Origin: Paragordius varius
Lineage: Eukaryota > Nematomorpha
NCBI GenBank assembly: GCA_964247055.1
Contig: OZ176050.1
Coordinates: forward strand, 12,338,001 to 12,402,000
Reading direction: 5' to 3'
Length of the DNA stretch: 64,000 nt
Position 1 is the first letter of the stretch. The number at the start of each line of letters is the position of its first letter. The position numbers were made by a program, and so were the translations under genes. Shown here piece after piece: positions 11,707 to 26,000 of this stretch. The notes under the pieces are model-generated. The model saw only the letters and a program-made list of their open reading frames with translations, was not told the DNA's origin and made no database searches.

Positions 11707-12299
11707 TATATATATATATATCCCAGTAAAAATTTAATTTGTGTTAAAACAGCCTGGTTACAGAGATTTGTAAGAACTGTTGGTTGAAATTCCACTAATT
11801 TTCTATTTTGCATAAATTATATATTTAAAAATTCCACTCATGTAAGATTCCAAGATAAAACAGTCTAATTTTTTTTAAGACTAACCAGATAACAAAAAAA
11901 TGAAAAAATAAAAAACAATATTTTTTGGTTTTATTTTGATAAAGTTTTTTTTACTAAATAAAATATAAATTATAGTGAATTTGGCTAGTATATATAGTTT
12001 CATAAAAAAAATTTGTCTTTTAAGTGTGTTAGAAGAAAAACGCCATCTTTAGCTGATATATATTTTTAGAAACCCTAAATATATAATTTTGGGTATTTAT
12101 ATATTGAAAATAACTCCTAAAATGACAATCAACCATAATATTTCAACTTTTATCATTATTTTTTAAATCCTTAATTTTCACTTTTTGCCCGATTTTGATT
12201 TTCTCTTAATGTTTCCAAAACTAGGTCGTAAACAAATAAAAATTTTACGGCAAATGAATACGCTGATCATAAGCCATCTCGTAAAAAAAAAATTTTTTT

Positions 12300-12520
12300 G
12301 TTATAAAAATTAACCCTCTTTTTGCATTGACGAGAATAAAAACGCATAATTGCGCAATGCCAACGTAATCGGTGGATTTGTCAATTTGAAGCGAAACAAC
12401 TGTAGATGATTTAATATTTTCATGAAAATTTCGGTATGATTCTGATTATGATCATCACCTCTCCGCATAATTGTGTTTGTAGACTGGGCTAAGCTTTATA
12501 TTGATTCCATAGTATTTTTT
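12300..12520 (-). pseudogene. hAT transposase remnant
   Basis: Read on the minus strand, the segment gives VSLQIDKSTDYVGIAQLCVF. This matches the hAT motif in which an LDESTD-type block is followed by an AQLLVFVR-like strand. Flanking bases are out of frame, so it is a decayed fragment of plain DNA-transposon origin. Confidence 0.6.
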
Positions 12521-12884
12521 TTATCTTCATAATTTTCAAACAGCACTTTCTCCGTAAAAGATTTGTTGTTTTTATTAGGATTAATATTTGTAGTTGCAAT
12601 TAATATTTTTTTGATTTCGAATTTCGAATATCCGAATTAGTGTTTGATAGTTCATGTGAAGCGTAATAAAATTTCTTTGAACATTTTGGCAAAGCCACGG
12701 TGGAGTTGCATATAAGTACATTTATCATTATTTATCATAAAAAAATAATCATAATCCCATTAATTTCTATAATTATATATTTTAGCATTTTTCTGGCTTT
12801 AATTGAAGCTTAAGGACACCCGTTTTTGAATGTAACTGTTTTTTATGGAAATCACAATTGTTTAAAGTTCGAATAAAATTATTA

Positions 12885-13107
12885 TTATAGCAAAGATCGT
12901 TGCCGATTTATTGCTTTTTCGAAGGTATATTTTCTCCAGTTTATTTGATTGTAAGCGAGTGTTGTTAGCTGTTGTAAAGAAAGATTGGTTTCTTTGGTTA
13001 GGTTTTCGATCCAGCGCATCTTGCAGCGTCCACGTTTCTTGGATCCTTCGACCTTGCCCGTCATTCGTTGGAATTCCAATATAAATATAAAATAAAATTT
13101 TAAACAC
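12885..13107 (-). pseudogene. LINE endonuclease-reverse transcriptase, C-terminal scrap
   Basis: The frame contains GKVEGSKKRGRCKMRWIENL followed by LSLQQLTTLAYNQINWRK. This is the typical C-terminal tail of non-LTR retrotransposon polymerases (G..RGRP..RW.D.. then L..A.D...W). Only about 70 residues remain. The upstream polymerase is missing, as expected for a 5'-truncated insertion. Confidence 0.7.
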
Positions 13108-13240
13108 AATATAAAAATTAAATTATAATTTTGTAGAAAAAATTTTATGTAAAATATTTTTTACATTTTTTTTTACAAATTTTCAGATGGTCACGTTTTG
13201 AAATTACGCGGTCACGAAGTCGATCGTTTGGCCACCCCTG

Positions 13241-13918
13241 GTGTTGTTCGAAAATTAGGTTTAAATTTAAAAACAAACTAAATAATTATTTCAATCTTTA
13301 ATGCCTTCACAAAACTAATTTTTTTAAAAATTTGAACTTACATGTTTTTGTAAAGAGTCCATTGATTTTGGTGATTAATTAACAAGACATAATTACTATA
13401 TTATAAATCTGACTAAATAAACCAAATTTTATTGCTAAACAACCAAAACAATCGTATACAATATATATATATAAAAATGTCACCTATTAATAGAGAAATT
13501 GAAACATGAAAAAATAGCCCTTATTTGCATACAACATAAATGTCTTTCGTATTCTAGCATTAAGAGTAAAAATGTAATATAGCTCCAAGTTATTTACGCG
13601 AAAAGAAATGCAAATTCGTAAAAAAATCTTGTTGTAAGCAGGCAGCACACGTAAATTTATAGTTTTTTAGTGTTCCATCATTGCAATAACAAAAAAAAGT
13701 AAAAAATGATGCAGAACGAAATATGTAGTATGCATTTTTTACATTTTTTTGCTTGTTTGTAAATATGGGAAAAAAGAAATTTTGGGACTTTTTTTTATTA
13801 ATGTTAATTACATAATCGATCACTAATTCTTAATTTCATTTTTATAATTCGAAAAAGTTTAAAATATAAAAAAATTACTTAATAAATATTATGTAAATTT
13901 TATTTGTTAATATCTCAA
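13241..13918. promoter_or_regulatory. Presumed upstream region of the receptor gene
   Basis: AT-rich DNA lies immediately 5' of the signal-peptide exon at 13919. A 77-residue minus frame (13590-13823) is Phe/Lys/Asn-rich and not gene-like. No specific promoter motif can be assigned, so the role is inferred from position alone. Confidence 0.3.
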
Positions 13919-14024
13919 ATGTTTTCTAAGAATTCTTTTGGATCCTTAATCCACTATATATGTTACATAGCATCAATATGTACTATTGGATATTTAATCA
14001 TTCCAGTTTCTTTTGCCCATTCAG
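13919..14024 (+). CDS. Receptor exon 1: signal peptide
   Basis: An ATG opens a 35-codon segment, MFSKNSFGSLIHY then CYIASICTIGYLIIPVSFAH. This is a short charged start, a hydrophobic core and small residues at the end, as in a secretory signal. The exon ends TCAG^GTAAGG in phase 1 and joins exon 2 as G^CC (Ala) followed by LMMFTES. It was found by phase and donor strength, and no in-frame alternative start was seen. Confidence 0.75.
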
Positions 14025-17000
14025 GTAAGGCAAAATATAAATTATTTTATATTATTTATCGATTTTTCCAATAGTATTTAAAAAGCATATATAATTATTA
14101 CCTTTTAAAGTAGTTTATTAGCTCAGAGCGATGATTAAAAAATTAACTTATGCATACATGTGAGTTTTATGGCCTTAGCGTTTTATTGACAAAATATTCA
14201 CAAACTTTTTCCCACAAAATATTTTTTTCGAAACCGCTAATATAAATTAATAAACTTAATTAAAATTAAATTTTTTTAAAAACAATTAACTAAAAATCAA
14301 CCTTTCATTTTAATGTAATAAAGTCTTAAATTTTCGAGAAATGACATAAAGGGGATGATCGTTAATGATATGGCCTTTTACGGTGTCTTCGTTTATGTGG
14401 TTCACACTGTCTAAATGTTATTAATTTTTGCTACTGGCAACACGGTAAAAGAAGAGGATCGCGTGTCTTACGGTTAAATAAGGGATTTTTTGCTTTTTTC
14501 ATATCCTTATTTTTTTAATGTGCCTTTAAATATTTGACATTTTAGTTCACCCTTTAGGGCCTTTACCATTCGGAAGATTTAAAACATATTAAGAAATTAA
14601 TGGTAGATAAGACAAAAATGCCGGTAAAACACTATTTAGAAATGTCAACCAAAATGCGCGGAAAGCTATATTTATTCGTTTCGCTATTAACATTTGGAAT
14701 TAATATTTAATTTTATCATACCCTTTTATAAATTAAACTTAATGAATTTGGACCTAAAAGATTTTGCGATTACTTTTTACAAAACTCTATTATCAAAGAA
14801 GCTTTGAAAATAAATAAAACAGTTAAATTATGCTAAAACATTTGCATACAATCGAAATTTGTTATAGCTTATGTTTATATAAATTTCGTTTAAGGGTATG
14901 TATAATCCCAAAAAGCGTGGTGTCAGTTCCACAAGCTTTAAATGTATTCAATTTTAAGCAGGTAATGGATGTAACCGTTTCAGTTTCCAGGAGTTTTTGT
15001 AAACATTTTTAAAGGAACCGTGGTTTTGGTGTCAAACATAGCTTATAGTTTTAATTTCAACCCCCTATATTAATATCTTAATTCTTTTTTTTATGTTGAA
15101 GCCCTTATGATGTTCACGGAATCCGAGACAAACAAAATTTTTATGATAAATACCGCCAGAAGATTGAATTTACCAACGATAATAGTGCTTAACCCATATA
15201 AATCAATCGAAGCATTCGATACGGCTTACGTGTATGATACATCTATATTTCCACAAAAGACAACAAATTCCTATGCTAATGATTATTTATCAAAGTATGA
15301 ACAAGGAGAGACCTCCAGCAAAAAATCCCAACTCCCTAACCCAAGACTTTTTGTTGCCGCTTCAGATAATGATGGCTCATTCATTATAACAACTGATTTA
15401 ACAGGCGGTGATGCCATAGTACTCAGACGAATAAGTGATACTCGAGGTTACTATTCTCTCAACTTATATAAATGTAAACATGAATATTTAATGAAGAATG
15501 TTTGCAATATACCTCTATGTTACTATTTATAGATGGGGGTCTCGTTTATTTTTAGCCTCACCTTTTTTTCAATGTTAAGTCGCATTTTATGATTAGAAAG
15601 GTATAAAATTATTTTATTTAAAATATATCATAAAAGTTTACATTTATATTTTTATAACGCAATATTAAATATTGTTTAAAAATATTTTGTAAGACTAAAA
15701 TGACAGGGTATAAAACATAATATCTTAATTTTATAAAATTCATTCAATCCGATTTCCCAAACTACACTAGGTTGGGGTTTTACCTGTTATAATTATGTCA
15801 ACGTGACCACTCTTAAAGATATGTTCACATATACTTTAAAATAGTTTGAGGTAATTGTATTTTCGATTCTTGCAGCTACTTATATCTTCTAATATTCAAT
15901 ACTGAAAACTACCAACTTTATTTGACAGTATTATGACTACAGGTGGAAAAAATAACTTTGTGTCATATGGTTTTGGTTATAATTATAATTATTTGTTAAA
16001 ATGGAATTTGTATACGTTTGATTGGTGGTTAAAACGGTGATGGACCTTGCTTTTATGAAATATTAGACCGGAAATGTATATGTAAATTAATAATAGATAA
16101 AATAGTAAGATTCTTTAAAAAATGCAACCCGAATTATCTTACGACACATCAGGACCAATCTCTATTTAATGAGGCGATTTTGAATTCTTACGGCCATATT
16201 ATATACCTTAGAATGAATAACTGTTTTTTTATTTTTAAATTACTTTATGATCTATTTTAAATATGGTTTTAAATGTTTTTTACAGAACTTGTTGAAATGT
16301 TTTTTCATCCAAATTCAACTTGAACAAATCATATGAATCTCCACAATGATAGTTATATGAAAATTGATTAAAAGTGTTGATGTTGGTGTGTAACACGCAA
16401 TAAATTTTATAAGCAGCTTTTCTGGATAAAAATTGATAAATAAGATAACTTTTAACATTTTTTGAGGTAACCGATAAAATATATTCAATAAACAATATAT
16501 AGTTCGAATATCATCCTTGACTGTTGATCCATATTCCAAACTGATTTATTACGCCTCAAATTCCAAAGAAAATGCCACAATTAACGTTCTTGATTACCAG
16601 GGTATTTATCACAAACAATTACTCATGCTCCCGAACACAAGAATACATACGCTAAAAGTTTCACCAATACATGGGTATATGAATAAATTTGTTACATGAA
16701 AATAGACAGAAAATTATTGGTTGTACAATTCTTTTGTAAAATGCTATATACAGGTTTTTTTATTTTTCTTAAATTTAAGTCTATAAATTTAAGCAAAAAC
16801 GCGAAAAGATTTCTTCTATATAATCTATTTTAATTATATCTCTATTGACAAATTAAATCTCTACTGTTAATATTTTCATTCAAATTAAATTAAAATTTGT
16901 AATAATATAAAAAATCGAACGACTAAATTGTACATCCATATGCTACAGTTAATCAGTGGTGGAACTATAGATTATGAGTCCACCCACAAGATTTAGATAT

Positions 17001-20000
17001 AAAAATATAAATTCAAATTTACTTATTTTTTAATTAACATAAAAGTTTCTTTCCCGCTCATTTGTCTTCACGCTCGTTATTTTTATATTAGTGAATTATA
17101 ATATTATTAACGTTTTTTATTAATAAAAGGGATAAATACCTTCCAGCCCAACGGGTGGGATTTTATTTTCTAATAACTTCCTTTAAAATCCTGGTAGAAC
17201 TTCTTAAAAGTATTCAATCTTTTTCCGTAGACAAAAAAATATATATTTTGCCTCCAGAGTTGCAAAAATATCCGATGCTTCTCTACAAGATGGAAAATAA
17301 TCATTTATAACTAAATTTAGATTATGAGCGGGCGCAATGAACGTAAACAGCCTGGGCTAATCCTTTCTTAAAGGAGATATAACTCCATTAAAAGTTCCGC
17401 TTATAACACTGTCTTCATCATAACCTTGGCCTCTACACTTATCTAATGATAAATTATAGTTTTTTAAAGATTTAATTTATTATACTACATAACTCATACG
17501 TTGAATATTTATCGAATTCTTTATATCCTGAACTTACATTTCATTTTTGCCATACCATTTCCCTTATAATTTTAACAATTCGAAATATTTGACTTAATTG
17601 ACCTTTTATTGCTACGTCCTGAGAAGTGGCTAAAATAAGAGTGTAAAATTTTCAATATTATTACTTCTCTCAAACGCGTAGCAATGCATTCTATAAATTC
17701 TCTTGTATTAAAGGACTCAAATATTTAATGTAACCCTTAGGCTTATCCAAAACTTGCTTCATTATGGCTATTATACAATTTGATAAGAACCATACTTAAA
17801 ATATTACCATTAATTTTCAAAAGTCTCACGATGATCACGGAACGACAAGGAATTTTTTGACAAAGCTAATGTTATGTTAACTAATCTCTCTCTAATACCT
17901 CAACCCAAATGTGAGAGCAACAATAGTGTAGATTATGGAGATAGTTTGAATCATACTGATTTGGAACGACGTAGTTTAAGCCGTTTTATTTCAGAAAATT
18001 CCGATATGGGTAAATGGTATAAATGGAAGGAGGTAAAACGATTCAACGGGATTTTAAAAATAACTAACTTAAGTAACGAAACAAATATTTTGGATTAAGG
18101 TATTAGAGAGATTAGTCAACATAACATTAGCTTTGTCGAAAATTTCCTGTTCTGTGTCATCGTAATAATTATTATTTCAGATTCAGCTTTTAGCAAAATA
18201 TGATAGCATGGTAAAGCAAGTACTGGACAAGTTTAAGGGCGAAATTAAAAATTTGAGTCCATTAATATATACAAGAGCAAATTATAGACTGCATTACTTC
18301 GCTTTTACACTACTCAGAAGGACATACCAAACAAAGATTATAATTAAGTCATCAAATATTTCGATTTGTTAAAATTATTTGAGAAAAAGGTATGGCAAAA
18401 AAAATTTATATTAAGGATTAGGCTTTATAGAAATTGAGAAACAATAAGCACATGAGTTATATAGTCTGATAAAAAAATCTTTAAAAAACCATAATTTATC
18501 ATGAGATAAGTGTAGAGGCCAAGGTTATGATGGAGCCAGTGTTATGAACGGAACTTACAATGCCATTTTTGAACGCTTATTTTCTTATCATTCTCTCTTT
18601 TCCTTTTGAGCTTCAATCTATTTTGACACACTGAAATCAAAAACATCCAGAATTAAATATTTTGTAATAAATTTTTTTAGAATTAAGCGATTTTTCTGTG
18701 AAAACCGAGAGGTTGGCAACCGCTCTTTTGTGCGGTCCTCTAAAATAATGGCCATAAAATTTTAAAAATGACCAAATCCATGAGGTGCGGTGACTAACAT
18801 GGGCATTAAATTAATTATTTTACTATGCAAACTTAATTCCCACTTCATGAATGGGATAGCTTGTTTAATAAAGCCTTCTCTGTTTCGCTCGTCTGCTACT
18901 ATATATTCCAATACTAATTTTTCACATAAACACATTGTCACATTTGCCCGGCAGTATGGGCCTACCTAGGGATAGCCGCAGGAAGACTTAATAAATAAGT
19001 TATATTTCGGAATTCGGATACAAAAATCATTTGTCAGCTGTTTAGTCAGAATAATAAGATATTTTTATGGTATTTTCGGCTTTTTGAATTATAATCAGGC
19101 TCTAAAAATTTAAAAGGGAACCGGAATGGTTCTTTAAATTTTCCTTATAATTTATAATAACAAAAAAAATTAGCTTCACCCATCTATATAATTTTTTTTA
19201 TTTTTTAATTATTTTCTTACATTTTTTTCAAAGTCTTAATTGGAGAGAATCTAAAGATGGAATGGATTAAATTTCTAATAATATTTTATTCTTTGCCAGT
19301 TTAGTTTCAATCAAGCAATTTTTACTAACATATACTGTAAATAAATAAAAAATGAATTTGCGCCCCCCCCCCCCCGCAAAATAAAAAGGGGCCCAAAATC
19401 TAAAATTTAATAAAAAAAATAAAAAAAGCCCCTTTATTTTAGGCTTCCCTGCAATGCTTCCCTCCCTCCCAGTAGTTTGGCCATTGCAATTATGTCATTA
19501 ATGGTTCAAATTCAAATTAGAGTTTTAACAGTATCTTTGTAAAAGGTTTTATATACCAAATTTGGGCCAATTTTGATTGCGATCAAAACTTTATATATAA
19601 CGTTTGGCCTTGTCTCAGTAAGAATCATAAATTAATATTTTATAATTAATTTTATGCAGTTATATGTTTTGGAGCAATGTTGGAATTCAACCATCAATTG
19701 ATCGCGCAAATATGGATGGATCTAATCATATACCCTTTGTAACTCAAAATGTGTTATCGCCTTGGGGACTTGCAGTTTCGGACAAAAGTAGAATATAACC
19801 ATATTTTATAATTACTTTTCCGTCGCAAAAGCCAATTAAAAGATAGATTTTTACTAAAATATTTTTTATAATTAAACATTAAACATAAATATGGTATTTA
19901 ACAAAGTAAGAATTAAACTATAAAAAAATAGATTTGAAACAATTTATAGACATCAATCCAATAACTTTAACCAAGGGTGCTCAACACAAATGACATTTCG

Positions 20001-23000
20001 GGCCGCATTCAAAAAATATATGGGCAATAATAAATATTTAATTAATATCCAAAAAGCTATAATTATTACGAGAACAAAATATAAAACTCATTATTTTACC
20101 ATTTGCCAGTTTGGTGCCTAAGTTTGAAATGACTCATTCAGAAATAGGGCAAGCAATATTAATTTGAATTAGATTTAATTTATAAATAGTAATATTTTTG
20201 CGAATTATGGAATTTCTTTGGCAATTTTCCAAATTGTTTATGGGCCTCACAAAATATCTAGGCACCCCTGTCTTAAACTATTTATCTTTATTATATGTTA
20301 CCCACTCTTTATTTCAGAACCAATTCTGTATTGGGGTGATCGTAAAACGTATCGCATTGAAAGCATCAATTTCGATGGTTCTGGTCGACAAGTGCTCATT
20401 GATACTAAACCCCAGGACAATCTATCATTTGATAGCGAGGATGATGGATTAAGTCCACCAGCCACTAATATGGATTCATTTAATGATAATAGCTATGATA
20501 ACTCTGCTCAAAGCAGCCGAATTAGTAAACAACGTCAAACTAAGGGCAGCACTCGAATGATTCAACCCTATTCGATGGCCCTTTATCAAAGTCGCGTTTT
20601 TTGGGCAGATTGGGGCACAGGGGCCATCCTCAAATCTTTATCTTTTTATCACACTGGAAAGTATCAAAGGAATGATGTTATAAGCAAATATTTGCAGGAT
20701 TATGATAAACCTAAATCGTTAGTTATGCTCTCAACTTCACCTACAAGTAAATTTATAAGTTTTGTTTTTTAGGTCTAACATATATGGTGGAAAATTAGTT
20801 TTTTTATAAATGTGTGTAAATTTATTAAATTATAATTTACATTGTAAATTTTTGTGTTACTACCAGCATTTTTTGGATTAAAATTCTGATCTTTTTTCGG
20901 GAAACTCTTCATATAATATTTAATTTGTACATCATTCCAACGTATTTATATTTTTCTTTCCATACCAGGTAAGAAACAATTGCCCTATTATCCCTGTTTC
21001 GACAGTAACAAATGGTGGACTAATACATTAAATTACAATAAAAATAATGATAAGAAGAATAAAGGTAATTTATGTAGCCAACTATGTTTACCAATACCCA
21101 AAGATAGTATAACACAAAGTTATGTGTCATCATCATCTCAAACGGCCTTTAGAGACGAAACTCAAATATCAGATTGGTGGAAAGATTTTCATACTGGTCA
21201 CGTATGCATGTGTCGCGATAATATTGGTTTATAATTTGCGGATATATATATATATATATATCAAATCTTAAAAGTGATAGTGCTATTTGGAAACTAATTT
21301 CTGGTTTTTAGGATGTAAGCAACAAAATGCGATTTTGATAGTTTTACAACCAACCTGGTTTTGACTAAAAAAAACAAAACACTGTTTTTTAGCATCTGGA
21401 ATTTTGGGTAGTTTTCACAAGAGCTTCTAAATTTTTGAAAATATCATTTTAGCATAAAACTTTACTCATTAATTTTGTGTATGCGGTATCATTAAGTTTA
21501 CTTCCGGCTCTTATTTCAATAGCAATTCCAGTTTTAATTTTAAAAAATTAAGAACCAATTCGGTTTCGATTTCTCTTTTTTTGACTTGATCCCTGATTTA
21601 AATCTATAGATTAATGCTTTGTTTAATTAATAATTTTAGATAAAACATCTTCAGATTCTGGATTATGTATACGAACTAGCCAATCCGGGAAACAGTTGAC
21701 ATCCAAATCAAACATTCAACATTCATCATCGCTCATAGTTTATGATAGAGCATTAGGTCAATTAGTTTATGTACGTGAGGGGCAATTCAATCAACCCTTA
21801 GTCAGCGTTGGTTCACAATCTATCGTAATGTCTTTCGATTGGGATCCGGTACAACAAATTTTATATTGGCTAGAATATGTGGGCCATACATTAGGGAAAC
21901 GAAAGTCACCTTCGGCAGCGTTATTGGAAAATTCTCATTCCATCGATTTCTCATCTTTCACCTCATTTTTAGGGGGGACATCGAATGGAATAAATTCAAA
22001 CATACAGTAATAATTTAAAGTAACCAGACAAAACGTAAAATATAAAAGACATTTTTTATGAAAGACAACCATACTATTTTAAAGCTTGATTTTTCATCCT
22101 AAAGTATTTAATTAGAATAATCAATTATAAAATTAAGCGTAATAACAATTTGAATTTACATATTTTGTTCCAAAGTGATGAGTTATATCTATGAAAAATA
22201 GGATTGTAAAATATAGTTTAGTTGTCTTTGAAATGCCATTTAGTTTTTACTTTTTTGTTATATTTCGTTTTTACTGTACCTTTCTATAGCATTAACGGGA
22301 GTAATGTCTTAATGAATGATGAACACGCCATAACAAGTTATATTGCATTGAATTTTGTAACGCTTGAAACCATCAATGAGAATAATGCAAACAATAAAAA
22401 TAGCAATGATGTTGGGACTCTTCCTCAGTCAACCGTGGTTATAAAGGCTTCGTACGTTAAAACTATACGGACTTTTAATCCAATAAGTAAGGAATTACTA
22501 GGCAAATTTTAAAAATTTAATAAAATGTCTTATTTGTTTAGGTGTATTTTTTAAGGATAAGCTTGGTATCAAGAATGTTTTTTTAAAATACAAGCTTCTC
22601 CTTCAAAAATTAAAATATTTTAAAAAATATTCAAAATACGTCATTTTAAACATGAAAAAAAAAACGTTTTGCAATCAAATCTGTGGTGTAATAGGGTATT
22701 AATATTATAAGCCAAAATCCTGAACGTTTAAAATTTAGATTATTGTTTTGTTATCATCAGCATTTTTTCCCACTAAAATAACATATATTTTTTTTCAGTA
22801 ACCAAACCGGAAAGTATGGCATTTAATCCATTATCACGTTTGCTATATTATACGGATTCAGTTCGGCGTACTATTTCAGTCCTAAGCCTTAATGGCCACT
22901 CCGAAAGAATCTTGATTAAACGACCGACGGCTTACAAACCCAAGCACATTCAGATAGATTACATGGCTGGGTATGTATTAAATATTTATAATTCCTATAT

Positions 23001-26000
23001 TTATAGTTTTAATCGATTAAATTAGAAGTAAGATTAATAATTAGTAAATTCTTAAGCATAATAAAAAGTATATAGTAATGTTTCCTGTTATTTAAACATA
23101 GTATTTTAACATGAGATATATCATATATTCATTACGCTGTAAAGTTTGATGTTTTGGGTTGAAGTGTCCGAATTCGATAAACAATTTTTTTCTGCCTGGA
23201 CAGATGGGAGTAACATTAAAACGTTGGCTCAATCAACAACTACCACAATAAGTTCCTTGCATATCTATCCACCTGGTAAAACTTGATTTCGGATAATATT
23301 AAACAATATGTTTAGGCAATATATATATATATTTTTACGTACAAAATTTTTTTTAAAAAGTCTTAGTTTTAACCTATAAATTAATCAATTTTGCGTAATG
23401 TATATATAGATAGATAGTGCAATTTTCAATTAATTCATCTCATTATACACATACAAATACACACACCAATAAACTAAAATTTTCTTTTTATTATATCGAT
23501 TTTTTGTACATTTATCCAGAAAAATTGGTGATTTGGACTGATGCAGATTATTCCATTGTAGAAGCTATAAATTATGATGGGGGTGAACGCAGACCTCTGC
23601 ACATTTATCAACCGTCTCAAACGAAATCTTTGGCTGAACAAAACACAGCTAATGACCCGACATTGGCTAATTCAATCTTTAACATTGCATTTATGGGGGG
23701 AAATCGATTTGCTGTTTTATCTAAGGGTAGTTCACATATTTTCACCTATTCAGATATGTTACATACCATAGTGCCGTCTGGTAAGTTACCACCATCCCCC
23801 GATTATTTTGAACCACACGCCTTAATTATACCAGAAACTTTAAAGTTGCCCACACTTATGTTAACAATCAATGATCAAGACACAAAAACTGTAAAAGATG
23901 AGTTGGAAAGCAAAAATCCCTGTCTTAAACCCGATAAGAATGATAATGATGTAAAAATCACTAAATATGTCCCAACTTGTAGTCATTTTTGTTTAGTTAT
24001 ACCCTTAATATTTCCATCTTCTTCCTCTGATGGGCTTGCTAAAATAACCCGCGTTTGTGAATGTCCGAATGGACTTACTAAAGTAACCCTACCTCCCCAA
24101 AATGGTAAAAATAGCCAAAGTAATATTGGTTTGACTCAAATATTTCGTGAAGTGTGCGTTTTTGATCGTATTTCACCCAACCAAGTTAATAAGCAACAAA
24201 AAACACTCATAGATTATTACAATTTGCATGGACACACAAATGATGATGCAAAAACATCGCTGATTGCGACAGAACAAAATAATAATAATATTAACAATAT
24301 TATGAATAATAATAATGGATTGGTCAAAAATGTGGAGTATCTTTTAAGGGATGAAATGTTGTATGAATCCAGTAAATACTCTTTATATATTTGTATTTAT
24401 AATATTTGATTAAAATTAAGCATTTCAAATATATAATTTAATTTTTGAATAAAAATGTTATTTTTCTTTGCATACAAATTATTTTGATAGCTCTAATTTC
24501 TTTTAAGCCATCTATAGTTCATTACATTTCCTGATAATTGTAAGATATAACAGTAAATATATCCTAACTAACAAACCTGCTTAGAATAGATCATTTTATT
24601 ATTAATTGTTTTTTTAAAATCGTAATTCAATGTTTATCTGGATAAAATTAACTTATTTTATTTTTTTTATTAGAAGTTATTATAAATGGTGTTACATTAT
24701 ATAATTATTCTATTAAGTTAAGAAAGAATCCCAATTGTTAATTGATTATTTAAAAGTTTTTATTATTTTTAACTCTTTGAATGAAGCAACTGTGGGATTT
24801 TTAATAAATATTTACAGTAAAATATGTAATTATACCGACGAATTTTTAAACTAACAGACATAATTTTTTTTATAATAGACAGAGTGTTAAAATCAAAAGA
24901 TTAAAATTTTTAATTTGCGGACAAATTTTTTTTATACGGACATATCCGAAATATAATAGAGTAAGAGGAGCTTTCATCTATAATATTGATAAATAATAAC
25001 CCTCTGAATTCTAGTCGGCTAAATGTTTACTATGCATTTTATAAGAAGCTTTACAACTATAACATAGCTATTGATATTCACCAACTTAAGAATAAACCAT
25101 TTTTGATTTAATATTAACTAATATATTTAATGAATAGGATTTAATAAATCTCGCATTTTATTAAAATTGAGGAAAATATTATTTCTTTTGCATTATTAAC
25201 ACCAATCATAATTGTAAAATTTAAAATAACCTTATTATAATTGTATTCATTTTAAAGAAACTTCTTTACTATTGAAAAATAATAATAATCCAATTTTTAA
25301 TCTTATTAATCTTATTTTTACAATGTTTCCAATCTTATAATAAATTTTAATCGAAAATATCAATAGTCTAATGGGCTTCTACACTGAGTGTATTTTTAGA
25401 TTATATAACATATCAACTCTCTTTATTATATTGTTAGGTGGGACAACTTTCAATTAACGACAAGATGGGACTCTTCTTAATTTTAAACATCTACCGTATA
25501 AGCTCAATAAGCAGACGATTAAATACTAATCGTCTGCTTTTAATACTAATTATAACTGCAATATAATGTAATAGAGACAATAATTTATTAATGTAATATT
25601 TATATTAAAATAACATCAATATAAATCAATTGTAAAAAAATAAATAATCGTGGAAAAAAATAAAAACACTGGTAAATGCCTTAAAAAATATCTATGTCCG
25701 AAAACAATTACTGATTAACCCTATCATCGCAATAAAATAGAACGGGAACAAGTTTTAAAGTTTTTTTACATGATTGTAATGAAGAGATTTCCAACTATTA
25801 AATATATGCATGCGGTTGAAATATAAAATATTTGATGATGATTTATAAATTAATATTTTATTCATCCCAAACATTATAAATAATGTCTATCCACCGTATT
25901 ATCTAAATAAGAAAATGATATTAGCTATGAAAAAATAGATCCAATTTAAATGACTCACAACAAAAATCATAGGAATTTTCAGGTAATAAATTTAAATTTA

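Larger units (their letters stand above)
10603..13240. mobile_element. Decayed hAT element hosting a Helitron and a LINE scrap
   Basis: The left end CAGGGGTGACTAACC and the right end GGCCACCCCTG form hAT-style inverted termini. Between them lie a hAT transposase remnant on the minus strand (about 12300-12520), a Helitron (10714-11706) and a LINE 3' fragment (12885-13107). The flanking 8-mers do not match, so the pairing of the two ends is probable rather than proven. Confidence 0.55.

Noticed and set aside
13590-13823. 77-codon minus frame before the receptor gene
   Set aside because: Phe/Lys/Asn-rich composition typical of random AT-rich DNA.
22222-22512. A start at 22222 within intron 7
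   Set aside because: The first ~23 codons are the MITE's right end. The true exon begins at 22290 by acceptor and phase.
23574-23771. Overlapping plus-strand frame
   Set aside because: Out-of-frame shadow of receptor exon 11.
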